DNA from: JBFLYO01 sp040756745
Lineage (GTDB): Bacteria > Bacteroidota > Ignavibacteria > UBA10030 > UBA6906
Reading direction: 5' to 3'
DNA length: 64,000 nucleotides
Assembly (NCBI GenBank): GCA_040756745.1
Contig: JBFLYO010000006.1
Location: forward strand, 62,001 to 126,000
Position 1 is the stretch's first letter. Every line of letters starts with the position of its first letter. Both the position numbers and the translations under genes were made by a program. A model generated the notes under the pieces. That model was not told where the DNA came from and did no database searches. It saw only the letters and a program-made list of their open reading frames with translations. Shown here piece by piece: positions 55,307-64,000 of the stretch.

Positions 55307-57550
55307 CTATTTCTCGCCCATGTCCTGCGGTGTGAACTCCCCCTCACCTGAAGCAGGTTCAAGAGAATTCCACAACATTTGGCCTCTGTAGGTTAGGTAC
55401 CGGCCATTGATGACGGTGAATCGGGCTACCCCTGCGTCAGGTATCCTGATCACCGCACACGCACCGTCAGTCTGCAGCGTGTCGTCGGCATACGCTCCGC
55501 CCGTTATATAGAGATGATCCGTCTGTCCGGGTGAGGTCACGACGTAGTGCCGATCTGACACTCTGTCCGCAGAACGGAGGGTGGATTTGTCCCTGAACGG
55601 TTCGAGCAGGATGGCGAATCGTCGGATCGATCCCCGCACACTGACCTGATCGAATCTGATCCATCCGATCTCCTCTGTCTTTCCGGGCTTTCGAACTGTT
55701 GTGCTTGCGGCCCACCCCGTTCCCGTCCGCGTGGTGAATTCCTGGCCAGCCGGGAGTATGCTGATTCCCGTATCTCCCTCAGAAACGAACCCATTCCTAT
55801 TGGGCGTCAAACGCTGCGGGGAGTGGAGGTACCAGGAGAGCGTGTCCTCCGAAACCGCCGTGGAGAGCTCATCAAGCATGAACCAGTAGGAGGGCTTGAC
55901 AAAGACGATGTGCCTCCTCTGCCGCACGCCGAAGCGGTCGTACCCGCTGTGACTGGCTGCGAAGTAGTCGACCGTCTGCGTTGATCCCCACTGCACGTTC
56001 TTTCCCTCGGTTCCTTCCCGCACAATGTTACTGTCGTTGACGACCACCATGTTGTGCGCACGGGAAGATCGGTACCAGGATTGGTACAGGGGGTCGTCGT
56101 AAGTGAGTCCAAGTCCGGCATCGACCGCGAGGGGCTTGCCATACGCGTAGCACTCGAAATCGAGCATATCGAAGTGCGTGTGAAATCCAGCGGCCGGTCC
56201 GTAATTCATCGAAAGATAGAGAGCGTCCGGACTCCAGTCCGTCCGCATCACAGTGAACCCGGACGCCGGCATGTGACGCGATGTGTACGAGGGAAGCGAA
56301 TCGACACCGCCAACGGCGGTCCCCAGGAGCTGTCGCATCACCGGGTAGGCCTGCGGCTTGTGGAAGAATTCCGCGCCGTCGCGAAGGATCACTGTGGGAA
56401 ACAATCCGCGATGACTGTCGTTAATGGCAGGGATCTCGCCTGTCGGCGTGAGCATCGTAAGCCACCAGTCGATCGTCCGACCCATGGATGCCCGGATCTT
56501 TTCACTCAGATCCTTCCGGACGCCGTAGGCCTCAAGGAGGTAGGCAAGATTGCGGAAACCGAGGTACGTTGCCATCGTGTAGTTGCGCGGACACCGTTCG
56601 GAGTGACCGCCATCGGGGAAGAAATCGCTCTCCAGATGTTCGCTCATCCGCTGAAGCCCCATGCGTAGCCACTCTCCGGCCTCGCGGAACTCCGGAAACA
56701 CGAGTGCGATCTGTGTAAGCATGTACGATCCGTGGATCTGCCAGTTTCCGGGCCGGTACCCCTCCCAGCGCTCAAGCTGATAGAGCCACCGTCCCGCCGC
56801 TAGCATCGTCTTCATCATTCGTCGATGGGTCTCTGTGGTCCGGTCTCTGTAGGGGAGCATATAGTTCTCGATGAACATCCGGTTGCGTGTCCCGAGCCCC
56901 AGCTCATAGTAGACGACGTTCAATTCGGGGTAGAACCCCATGATCGAGTTCCGCTGCTCGTACCACCAGTTGAAGAGCTGGTCGAACTTTGCCTGGTACT
57001 TCTGGTCCCCGGTCAGCACCGCCGACATGATGAGGGGGCGGGACCAGAACCAGTAGTGGAACCCGTACTTCCCCGACTGGCCGATCTCCCTGTTAAAATC
57101 CACCGTGTCCCCGAACCGGATAACGGAATCACCCCACGGGATGAAGGCGTTGTGCAGAATCATTCCGGCGCGCGCGAGGAGACTGTCTCCTTCCTCGGGT
57201 GATCGCTCCATGGCGATCCTGAATTCACCCAATCCCATCAGAAGATCGGTATCGAGCATGAGATGATCGGTCAGCGTGACGTACAGCGGCTGCCGTTTCG
57301 CACTCCAGTAGGAACCCCACGCAGCCGCTGCATCGTTGTAGGTGCCGGCATCAACGTGCGAGCGCACTGCTTCCAGCCCCGCGCGGCTCAGGTCGAGGGA
57401 GCTCCAGAGATCTGCATCGCTTATCTCTCGGATCTGCTCCCGGACGTACTTCGGGTTCGAGAGCATAGAAGAGTCGGAAAAAGAACGTTGGGCTGTCCCT
57501 CTGAAGGAGAAGAGGAAGAAAAGAACAAGGATCGTACACGATTGGCGCAT
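55307..57550 (-). CDS. Heparinase II/III-type polysaccharide lyase
   Basis: A 747-residue exported enzyme (signal peptide about residues 1-21). The N-terminal 380 residues are an alpha/alpha toroid of alginate-lyase type (NWQIHGSYMLTQIALVFPEF, SERCPRNYTMATYLG), followed by the heparinase II/III-like beta-sandwich with the HFDMLDFECYAYGKPLAVD segment that carries the metal-site histidine. It should cut uronic-acid polysaccharides such as alginate or glycosaminoglycan by beta-elimination. Family members of PL12, PL15 and PL17 share this plan; I cannot decide among them. It is divergent from the sugar importer operon with 139 bp between. Confidence 0.85.
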   Translation of the reverse strand: MRQSCTILVLFFLFSFRGTAQRSFSDSSMLSNPKYVREQIREISDADLWSSLDLSRAGLEAVRSHVDAGTYNDAAAAWGSYWSAKRQPLYVTLTDHLMLDTDLLMGLGEFRIAMERSPEEGDSLLARAGMILHNAFIPWGDSVIRFGDTVDFNREIGQSGKYGFHYWFWSRPLIMSAVLTGDQKYQAKFDQLFNWWYEQRNSIMGFYPELNVVYYELGLGTRNRMFIENYMLPYRDRTTETHRRMMKTMLAAGRWLYQLERWEGYRPGNWQIHGSYMLTQIALVFPEFREAGEWLRMGLQRMSEHLESDFFPDGGHSERCPRNYTMATYLGFRNLAYLLEAYGVRKDLSEKIRASMGRTIDWWLTMLTPTGEIPAINDSHRGLFPTVILRDGAEFFHKPQAYPVMRQLLGTAVGGVDSLPSYTSRHMPASGFTVMRTDWSPDALYLSMNYGPAAGFHTHFDMLDFECYAYGKPLAVDAGLGLTYDDPLYQSWYRSSRAHNMVVVNDSNIVREGTEGKNVQWGSTQTVDYFAASHSGYDRFGVRQRRHIVFVKPSYWFMLDELSTAVSEDTLSWYLHSPQRLTPNRNGFVSEGDTGISILPAGQEFTTRTGTGWAASTTVRKPGKTEEIGWIRFDQVSVRGSIRRFAILLEPFRDKSTLRSADRVSDRHYVVTSPGQTDHLYITGGAYADDTLQTDGACAVIRIPDAGVARFTVINGRYLTYRGQMLWNSLEPASGEGEFTPQDMGEK

Positions 57551-57689
57551 GGGCAGGTCTGGTTGGTTCGTGGTGGGGAAACATAGGGAATGGAAGCCGT
57601 GAAGTCAACATGATCGAGCCTTCCATGTTGCAATTGCAGGACGCGATGGCTACTTTCCTGATCCAACTGAACAGCCTCCCGCATTGACG

Positions 57690-58565
57690 ATGGCGAACAG
57701 GAAGGCCCGGGAATTCCTCACGGCCGCAGGGTTTCTCCTCCCGAACATCACCGGCTTCCTCCTGTTCACGCTTGCGCCTATCCTCTTCTCCCTTGGCATG
57801 AGCTTCTTCGATTGGGACCTCTTTTCCGTGCCGGTCTTCGTCGACCTGGCCAATTTCGGAAGAATGCTCTCCCCGGCCTCGCACATTTCGGGCTACCTGG
57901 GGAATACGCTCTTCTTCTTGATCATTGTCCCGCTCCAGATGTGCTTCGGCCTAGCAACGGCCCTTCTCCTGAACGAGCGATTGAAGGGCTCACTCCTGTT
58001 TAAAGCGATATTCTTTGTCCCGGTGGTACTGTCCGTCGTCCCCGTCGCGATCGTCTGGGAGTATTTACTCGATACCGAACATGGATTGCTGAACGGCATG
58101 CTCGTAGCCGTGGGAGCGGGAAAAGTTGCGTGGCTCTACGATCCATTCTGGATAAAGGCCGGCATCAGCATGATGGCCGTCTGGCAAGGGTCGGCGTTCG
58201 GCACGATCATCTACTACGCTGCCTTGCAGGGTATCCCCGACCAGCTCTATGAGGTTTCCGCGCTCGACGGGGCAGGGTGGTGGCCGAAGTTCCGCCGCAT
58301 CACGCTGCCTCTACTTGCCCCGGCGCACCTCTTCCTGGGAGTCACGGGGATCATCGGTGCACTGCAGCTTTTCGCGCCGATCATGGTGATGACACATGGG
58401 AATGCCGGCGGAGCGCACAACCTCATCTTCGAAGTGTATGTGAAAGCGTATCAGGAGTTTCAGATGGGGTACGCGTCTGCACTGGCCTGGTCGCTCTTTT
58501 TTGTCATGTTCATCCTCTCCGCGGCGTACGGCGTGTACGCCGCCGAACGCTCACGATATGCCTGA
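57690..58565 (+). CDS. Sugar ABC importer permease (MalF/UgpA type)
   Basis: A 291-residue permease with six transmembrane helices. The EAA loop that docks on the ATPase is visible at about residues 185-208 (EVSALDGAGWWPKFRRITLP). ATG 57690 is taken; no ribosome binding site is evident. The second permease follows 12 bp later, then the binding protein. The two-permease arrangement is that of CUT1-type importers for oligosaccharides. No ATP-binding gene is found nearby, so a shared ATPase elsewhere is needed. Confidence 0.9.
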   Translation: MANRKAREFLTAAGFLLPNITGFLLFTLAPILFSLGMSFFDWDLFSVPVFVDLANFGRMLSPASHISGYLGNTLFFLIIVPLQMCFGLATALLLNERLKGSLLFKAIFFVPVVLSVVPVAIVWEYLLDTEHGLLNGMLVAVGAGKVAWLYDPFWIKAGISMMAVWQGSAFGTIIYYAALQGIPDQLYEVSALDGAGWWPKFRRITLPLLAPAHLFLGVTGIIGALQLFAPIMVMTHGNAGGAHNLIFEVYVKAYQEFQMGYASALAWSLFFVMFILSAAYGVYAAERSRYA

Positions 58566-58577
58566 GGCAGGCGGCCA

Positions 58578-59534
58578 ATGAAACGCTCCGGCATTGCCAC
58601 GACGGTGTGCTACCTGCTTCTGGCCGCATGTTCGGCCTGGTACATCCTGCCGTTCTGCTGGGCGCTCGTCACGTCGGTGAAGCAACCAGGAATGGTGTTC
58701 GATGGCCGTTGGCTCCCCTATACGCGGTCAAACACGATCTCGGTTGACGACAGGGAAACGGAGATGCGGATCGTCGAAGAACGGGGAGACCGGTTTCTTG
58801 TCCGTCTGTCAGGGACTGGGGAGTTGAGGGAGGTGCCCCGTGCCGATGTGGAGCGTGTGTCCCCCGACTGGAGGAATTACCGTGATGCCTGGACGATCGT
58901 GCCATTCGGCCGGTATTTCCTGAACAGCTTCTTCATCAGTCTCTGCATCACCATAGGCCAGTTGATCACCTGCTCATTAGGGGGCTACGCGTTCTCACGG
59001 CTGACGTTCCCCGGCCGCGATCTCATCTTCCTTCTTTATCTTGCGACGCTCATGATCCCCGGACCGGTGCTGACGGTGCCGATCTACGTCCTGATGCGGG
59101 AATATCACCTTCTCAACACGTATGAAGGAGCGATCCTTCCCGGTCTGTTCTCGGCCTACGGCACATTTCTCCTCAGACAGTTCTTCTCAACGATCCCACG
59201 GGAGCTGGAGGACGCGGCGAGGATCGACGGGGCGGGGAGGTTCGGCGTGTATCTACGGATCATCCTGCCGCTCTCCGGTCCGGCGCTTGCGGCGCTGGCG
59301 ACCTTCGTCTTCATCGGGTCGTGGAACGATTATTTCTGGCCTTCGATCGTTCTCACTGATCCTGACAAGCTCACGCTCCCCGTCGGTCTGGCTCATCTCA
59401 ATGACATGTACGTGTTTCAGTACGGCCGACTGATGGCCGGCAGCATGATCAGCATGGCTCCGGCGCTCCTGATCTACCTGCTGTTTCAGCGGTTCGTCAC
59501 TCGGGGAGTCGTTATGACGGGACTGAAAGGATGA
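58578..59534 (+). CDS. Sugar ABC importer permease (MalG type) with insert
   Basis: A 318-residue inner-membrane permease with the MalG pattern, including the EAA loop LEDAARIDGAGRFGVYLRIILP. Between helix 1 and helix 2 there is an insert at about residues 52-96 of alternating charged and hydrophobic character (VDDRETEMRIVEERGD, then FLVRLSGTGELREVP), not present in ordinary MalG proteins of about 275 residues. It would stand on the periplasmic side and might help to receive the tethered binding protein encoded next. The gene overlaps that one by 4 bp (ATGA). Confidence 0.88.
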   Translation: MKRSGIATTVCYLLLAACSAWYILPFCWALVTSVKQPGMVFDGRWLPYTRSNTISVDDRETEMRIVEERGDRFLVRLSGTGELREVPRADVERVSPDWRNYRDAWTIVPFGRYFLNSFFISLCITIGQLITCSLGGYAFSRLTFPGRDLIFLLYLATLMIPGPVLTVPIYVLMREYHLLNTYEGAILPGLFSAYGTFLLRQFFSTIPRELEDAARIDGAGRFGVYLRIILPLSGPALAALATFVFIGSWNDYFWPSIVLTDPDKLTLPVGLAHLNDMYVFQYGRLMAGSMISMAPALLIYLLFQRFVTRGVVMTGLKG

Positions 59535-60985
59535 ATTCCCCAGCAGGACTTACGTCATGGAAAGGGCTGGCCGTGGGAGGCGCCATCGCACTTGGCGCGA
59601 TCGCGCTCCGGATCTTCCTTACGGGGGATGAGGCGTCCCAACACCTTGTGTTCTCGACATGGGGAACACCCGAGGAGGTCGAGACTTTCCGGCAGCTCAT
59701 CGATCGGTACAACAGTGAACGGCACCCCACTCACAGCGTGGTGCTTGCCCATAGCGAGCAATACCAGTACACCGAACGGCTCCTTGTGCGTGCGGCGGCA
59801 CACAGTCTGCCCGACGTGATTCACCTGGACAGAAAAGACCTGCCGTTGTACACTCGCAAAGGACTGCTGGAAGATCTGACCCTCTACATCAGGGAAGACA
59901 CCTCAGTTACCCCAGATGATTTTCTTCCCGAGCTCATCGCTTCCTGCACCGTGGGCGGAAGGTACTACGCGCTCCCGCACAATTTCTCGACACTGGTGTT
60001 GTACTACAATAGAGATCACTTCGACGCCGAGGGAATCCCGTATCCGGATACCACATGGACATGGGAGACCCTGGTTAATGTTTCGCGCCGGCTCACGCGT
60101 ACTGGCGCAGCGGGTGAAACGATCCGATTTGGCTGTCTCATGCAGATTGCGTTCCCGATCCTCATCTATCAGAATGGTGGATCGATCCTGAACGCGCCAC
60201 TTGACTCATGTGTGATAGCATCACCCGAGGGGGTGGGTTCGTTCCAGTTTGCCGTGGACCTGTCTGAGCGGCACCATGTCTCGTGGAGCATGCTCGCCCA
60301 GAACATGCAGTGGGACGACATGGTGGTGGGAGGGAGGCTGTCGATGATCGCTACGGGCCGCTGGGCGGCACCGGTCTATTTCCGGGCGATGGGTCCGGGC
60401 GTGATGGACATCGCTCCTCTTCCGCGCGGGAAACTCCGTCGGGGAGGCGCGACGGTGCACGTGATGGGCATCGCCGCCGAAAGCGACAAGAAAGCAGAAG
60501 CATGGGAGTTCGTGAAGTATCTCGTGAGCGAGGAAGGCCAACGGCTGGCGAACAAGGATGGCGTAAGCATTTCGGCCCGACGCTCGGTCGCCATGTCGGA
60601 TGAGTTCCTGCGCCACCCCGCATTCCCCGGCTTGAACAGCCGCGTGTTTCTCGATGAGCTCCCCGCCAGCGTCGTGTGGCCCTACGAGCAGGGCCCGTAC
60701 GTCAGCACCTACACGCTCCAGTCGCAATTGGAACGTGCGATGAGAAGAGTCCTGCTGGGGGAAGCGACGGTGAGGGAGTCGTTATTGAAGATGGAGGAAG
60801 AGGTGAACAACGTGATACGTGCATCACGCCAGAGTGCGGTCCCCGTTCCTTTTGTCGGGAGCGCGGTCTTCTATCTCTGCGCCGCCTCGCTCATTGGTGT
60901 TGCAGGTGTGGCGTGGGTGTATGGAAGCCGGCGACGGCAGCGCGGCGTCCGGATTAATCCTATCGCCCCTCCACCGCTTCCCTGA
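59531..60985 (+). CDS. Membrane-tethered sugar-binding protein of the ABC importer
   Basis: A 484-residue extracellular solute-binding protein, family 1 type (SBP_bac_1; VFSTWGTPEEVETFRQLIDRY start, PHNFSTLVLYYNRDHF and WDDMVVGGRLSMIATGRW in the middle). The N-terminal hydrophobic helix (about 12-31) has no lipoprotein cysteine and may stay as an anchor, and a second helix near the C-terminus (about 447-467, ending GSRRRQRG) holds the other end in the membrane. A binding protein fixed at both ends is uncommon. It comes after the permeases, not before. Its last 26 bp overlap the convergent gene at 60960. Confidence 0.87.
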   Translation: MNSPAGLTSWKGLAVGGAIALGAIALRIFLTGDEASQHLVFSTWGTPEEVETFRQLIDRYNSERHPTHSVVLAHSEQYQYTERLLVRAAAHSLPDVIHLDRKDLPLYTRKGLLEDLTLYIREDTSVTPDDFLPELIASCTVGGRYYALPHNFSTLVLYYNRDHFDAEGIPYPDTTWTWETLVNVSRRLTRTGAAGETIRFGCLMQIAFPILIYQNGGSILNAPLDSCVIASPEGVGSFQFAVDLSERHHVSWSMLAQNMQWDDMVVGGRLSMIATGRWAAPVYFRAMGPGVMDIAPLPRGKLRRGGATVHVMGIAAESDKKAEAWEFVKYLVSEEGQRLANKDGVSISARRSVAMSDEFLRHPAFPGLNSRVFLDELPASVVWPYEQGPYVSTYTLQSQLERAMRRVLLGEATVRESLLKMEEEVNNVIRASRQSAVPVPFVGSAVFYLCAASLIGVAGVAWVYGSRRRQRGVRINPIAPPPLP

Positions 60986-62078
60986 GAATTAAGACGTTCT
61001 CCCGCGGGACGTGAGGTGCAATGGAACATGCGGTGCTGAGGATATAGCCGCCCGCCTTTCTGCCCGCAGCCAGCCGGTGAGAGACATCCGCAAGGATCTC
61101 CGGGCGCGTCCCGCGCAGGAGAACATTTACCGAATCGACGTTCCCCTTCACAAAACACCGTCCCCCGATCTGCCGGAGCGCCTCGTCGAGCTCGATGGTG
61201 CCCAGCGGAGGCGGGTCAAGGCACTCGATCCCGTCCGCGCCGCTGCCGATCATCAGCTCGAGACGGTCGCGGATTGCCCCGCAGGTGTGCAAATACGCTT
61301 TCACGCCGCGTGCACGAATTGCTGCAATGATCCGGCGTTCATACGGCTGAACGAACGTCGCATAGAACGCAGGCGAAATAAACCCTGCGCCGGCAAAGGG
61401 GGAAGAGATCTTGATCGCGTCGATGCCGGTCGAGCACATCCCCTCGGCAAGAGCAACGATCTTTGCCGTGAATGCCGAAAGGATCTTGTGGGCTGCGTCC
61501 GGATCGTCGATGAGGACGAGGAGTCCCGCCTGTGAACCCGCCCGGTCGAGAAAGTAGTCGAAGGGAGAGGTGATCTCTCCGTGGACCGAGTATCTGCCTC
61601 CCGACCTGCGAACCACGTCCTCCAGGACGTCGTACCTGTGTGCGGGGTGGACGTCAAACCGGAGCCCTTGCGAGACGGGTATGTAGTGGATCGGAACGGT
61701 TGCTTCCCAGAGGGAGGGGTCATCCGTCTCCCCGCCATTGGGCGAGGGAGTGTGGATGGGAAGATCATCGGGGGGGAACAGGGTGCGGGAGCCGTCAACC
61801 CAGAGGATCTCTTCGCCCGCGTTCCTTGTCTGCCGCCCCGCAATGTTCTTCCGCCACTCCGGATTGTGCCCGTGCAGACTCACCAGTATGCCGTCGAAGT
61901 CGTACGTCTCCCTGATACTGAAGAGTCCGTCCACGTACACCTGAGGGTCGCACCAGAATTCCGCCGGCGACACGCCGAGCTGGAGAAGCATATGGCCGAT
62001 GCTCAACTGACACATCACCGGCACTCTGTCCACGGGCTTCCGGTCCATGGCCGCCGCCATTCGTTCGCGCGGAGTCAT
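60960..62078 (-). CDS. Uroporphyrinogen decarboxylase-like (URO-D superfamily) protein
   Basis: A 372-residue TIM-barrel protein. It begins MTPRERMAAAMDRKPVDRVPV, the standard opening of URO-D/methyltransferase family members, and has HTCGAIRDRLELMIGSGADG and CFVKGNVDSVNVLLRGT near the end. True HemE differs; this type is common in sugar-utilisation and corrinoid-methyltransferase loci, where its reaction is mostly unknown. ATG 62078 was chosen although no Shine-Dalgarno sequence is seen; the open frame upstream overlaps the symporter gene. It lies 26 bp after that gene, so the two probably form an operon. Confidence 0.85.
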   Translation of the reverse strand: MTPRERMAAAMDRKPVDRVPVMCQLSIGHMLLQLGVSPAEFWCDPQVYVDGLFSIRETYDFDGILVSLHGHNPEWRKNIAGRQTRNAGEEILWVDGSRTLFPPDDLPIHTPSPNGGETDDPSLWEATVPIHYIPVSQGLRFDVHPAHRYDVLEDVVRRSGGRYSVHGEITSPFDYFLDRAGSQAGLLVLIDDPDAAHKILSAFTAKIVALAEGMCSTGIDAIKISSPFAGAGFISPAFYATFVQPYERRIIAAIRARGVKAYLHTCGAIRDRLELMIGSGADGIECLDPPPLGTIELDEALRQIGGRCFVKGNVDSVNVLLRGTRPEILADVSHRLAAGRKAGGYILSTACSIAPHVPRENVLILREAVEGR

Positions 62079-62104
62079 TTGGAATAGGCTGAATTTCGAC
62101 GGTT

Positions 62105-63883
62105 CTACGAACTCAGCTGTGCCCACCCCTTCTTTTCCATTCCTCGATAGATAAACGCGCCTGCAAGGATACCCACAAGAAGGAATATCCCTCCTGTAAG
62201 CGGGTCGCCAAGGAGAATCTTCCCTGCGCCGAACAGGAACGCGTAGATCATCAAGCTCCCTGCAAGCCAGTTCCAAAGGTTGAACAACCCGTCCCGCTGC
62301 CGGGGAACGTCTGTTGCTTCGGCGGCGATCGGACCCCAGAGCGCAGGATTGGGGCGGACGCGCCGATAGAATGAGAGCAACACCTCCTTCGGTTCGGGGG
62401 CCGTCAGAAACGTCACGGTCAGCCAAACCGCGGTGGTGACACCGACGGTGATCAGGAGCAGCCAGGCGAAATCCACGGGCTTTGATTCATCGTACCCGAA
62501 GCCGAAGGTGAGCGTAAGCGACGTAATGAACGCTGCGGCCATGGCAGAGATTTCGCTCCAGGCATTGATCCGCCACCAGAACCACCGGAGAATATAGACG
62601 AGCCCGGTGCCGGCGCCGAGCGCCATCAGGAATTTCCACGCACCGGCGATGGATTCCATCGAGAGCGTGACAAGCGCGGAGAGAACCATCAGCAACAGCG
62701 TGACACTCTGCGACACCCTCACGTAGTGCTTCTCGGTTCCGGATTTCCGCCAGAAACGTCTATAAAGGTCGTTCACCAGATAGCTCGCGCCCCAGTTGAG
62801 CTGGGTGCCGATCGTCGACATGTACGCAGCCGCGAACGCGGCGAGCATCAACCCACGGAGGTAGGCAGGGAGATCGCTGATCAGAATGCGGACATACCCC
62901 GATTCCGGGTCTGCGTCGAACGCCGGGTCGTTCTGAAACCGGACGACCGCCACAAGCCCCACGATGATCCATGGCCAGGGGCGGAGGGCGTAGTGGGCCA
63001 CATTGAACCACAAGGTGGCAAGGAGCGAGTGCTTCTCGTCCTTCGCGCAGAAGATCCGCTGAGCGACATAGCCGCCTCCGCCCGGCTCGGCGCCTGGATA
63101 CCACGATGCCCACCAGTTCACTGCAAGATAGACAAAGAACGTTATCATCGGCATCCAGGCGGAGTTCAGGTCAGGTACGAGTGAGAGGACAGATCCACCG
63201 GAACGCGTGCTGTCGACCGCATGAAGCTGCTGCATCAGTGCGTCCATGCCGCCGGAGGCATTGACTGCAAACACGGCGAGCAGGATCACCATCCCCATCT
63301 TGAGGACGAACTGGAACAGATCGGTCCAGAGAACTCCCCAGAGTCCAGAGATTGTAGAGATGGATGCCGTGATCGCCATGATGGCCAGTGCGATGATCAA
63401 TGCTTCGACTTTAGTTACGCCCAGAACGAGGATCAGGATCTTGACGATGGCGAGATTTACCCATCCCATGATAATGAGGTTGATGGGGAGTCCGAGGTAC
63501 GCGGCACGAAACCCTCGCAGGAACACTGCGGGACCGCCGCTGTAGCGGATTTCGGCGAACTCCACGTCGGTCAAAACCCCTGCCCGTCGCCAGAGCCGCG
63601 CGTAGAAGAACACGGTCAGCATCCCGCTGAACACCATGCTCCACCAGATCCAGTTCCCCGCGATTCCGTTCTTGGCGACCAGGCCGGTGACCACGAGCGG
63701 CGTATCGGCCGCAAACGTGGTTGCGACCATGGACGTCCCGGCGAGCCACCAGGTCACGTTGCGACCCGACACAAAAAAGTCGCTGACGCTCTGCGTCGCG
63801 CGCCTCCTGAGATAGAGCGCGACAGCAAGGTTGAAGACAAAGTACAGGGCGATGACCAGAACGTCGATCCAGGTCAGTTGCAT
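62105..63883 (-). CDS. Sodium/solute symporter (SSS family)
   Basis: A 592-residue transporter with about 13-14 transmembrane helices. It starts MQLTWIDVLVIALYFVFNLAV and shows the SSS sequence features SDFFVSGRNVTWWLAGTSMV, the GLWGVLWTDLFQFVLKMG stretch and the AAFAAAYMSTIGTQLNWGAS region that forms the sodium site. The central ASWYPGAEPGGGGYVAQRIF segment is like that of FCB and planctomycete sugar symporters. The substrate is probably a monosaccharide or uronate, given the neighbouring lyase, URO-D-like protein and ABC importer. ATG 63883 has CGGAG 9 bp upstream. Confidence 0.9.
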   Translation of the reverse strand: MQLTWIDVLVIALYFVFNLAVALYLRRRATQSVSDFFVSGRNVTWWLAGTSMVATTFAADTPLVVTGLVAKNGIAGNWIWWSMVFSGMLTVFFYARLWRRAGVLTDVEFAEIRYSGGPAVFLRGFRAAYLGLPINLIIMGWVNLAIVKILILVLGVTKVEALIIALAIMAITASISTISGLWGVLWTDLFQFVLKMGMVILLAVFAVNASGGMDALMQQLHAVDSTRSGGSVLSLVPDLNSAWMPMITFFVYLAVNWWASWYPGAEPGGGGYVAQRIFCAKDEKHSLLATLWFNVAHYALRPWPWIIVGLVAVVRFQNDPAFDADPESGYVRILISDLPAYLRGLMLAAFAAAYMSTIGTQLNWGASYLVNDLYRRFWRKSGTEKHYVRVSQSVTLLLMVLSALVTLSMESIAGAWKFLMALGAGTGLVYILRWFWWRINAWSEISAMAAAFITSLTLTFGFGYDESKPVDFAWLLLITVGVTTAVWLTVTFLTAPEPKEVLLSFYRRVRPNPALWGPIAAEATDVPRQRDGLFNLWNWLAGSLMIYAFLFGAGKILLGDPLTGGIFLLVGILAGAFIYRGMEKKGWAQLSS

Positions 63884-63972
63884 GGGGGGTGCTCCGGGAG
63901 TGTCTGAATGAGCCGGGGGAATCGGGTAGCGGCTGGAAAGGTACGGAGATATGGGGGAGAAGTGCAAGAAGT

Positions 63973-64000
63973 GAGATCAAGATCGAGGTTAAGGTTGAGG
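63973..64000. repeat. Degenerate hexamer repeat at window end
   Basis: The last 28 bases are GAG/AAG-type hexamers (GAGATCAAGATCGAGG, then TTAAGGTTGAGG). Read on the minus strand they are the same CTYAAY units as at 32284-32366. The element continues past the window. Confidence 0.6.

Overview
The window is about 58% GC by eye, gene-dense, and carries no rRNA, CRISPR array or insertion sequence that I can see; I also noticed no tRNA. The organism is most likely a member of the FCB group (Bacteroidota/Ignavibacteria-like). Two secreted beta-propeller proteins end in a type IX secretion (Por) sorting domain with the YPNPFNPST motif, and the ketol-acid reductoisomerase is of the long Bacteroidota type. 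Species-level placement is not possible from this sequence.

Region 1 (1-18556) is one tightly packed plus-strand array of 15 genes, most junctions overlapping or under 40 bp apart. It matches the molybdenum-hydroxylase/purine catabolism neighbourhood known from E. coli (ygeW-ygeY-hyuA-ssnA-xdh-mocA) and anaerobic gut bacteria: a hydantoinase (5' end outside the window), two complete molybdenum hydroxylases (one with a fused 2Fe-2S/FAD subunit, one with separate subunits), SsnA, a PreT/PreA-like dihydropyrimidine dehydrogenase pair, two PLP fold-II enzymes, YgeY, YgeW, and the cofactor proteins XdhC and MocA. The likely joint role is hydroxylation and reduction of N-heterocycles (purines or relatives), ring opening, and recovery of carbamoyl phosphate and ammonia.

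Region 2 (18.6-24.4 kb) is accessory. It has a secreted propeller protein, a STAS-like protein, a small unknown protein, a fragment repeating the end of that small protein, short palindromic repeats, a Ser/Thr kinase with a TolB-like propeller on the minus strand, and a truncated permease remnant.

Region 3 (24.5-32.2 kb) holds a GAF-histidine kinase and an NtrC-type regulator followed by a four-gene ABC-2 export operon. A good sigma-54 (-24/-12) site sits in front of the ABC operon, so the two-component pair probably drives it.

Region 4 (32.2-46.2 kb) is an eleven-gene branched-chain amino acid operon: ilvD-ilvB-ilvN-[DAHP synthase]-leuA-leuC-leuD-cimA-leuB-ilvE-ilvC. A strong sigma-70-type promoter and a 46-codon Leu/Ile/Val-rich leader ORF precede it. 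Isoleucine appears to be made through citramalate.

Region 5 (46.2-64 kb) has an active/inactive M16 protease pair, an outer-membrane-type protein, a 1050-residue secreted propeller protein, a small secreted protein behind a promoter plus intrinsic terminator, a thioredoxin-like protein, a heparinase-II/III-type lyase, a sugar ABC importer without its ATPase, a uroporphyrinogen-decarboxylase-like protein and a sodium/solute symporter. The last five genes look like a polysaccharide or uronic-acid utilisation block.
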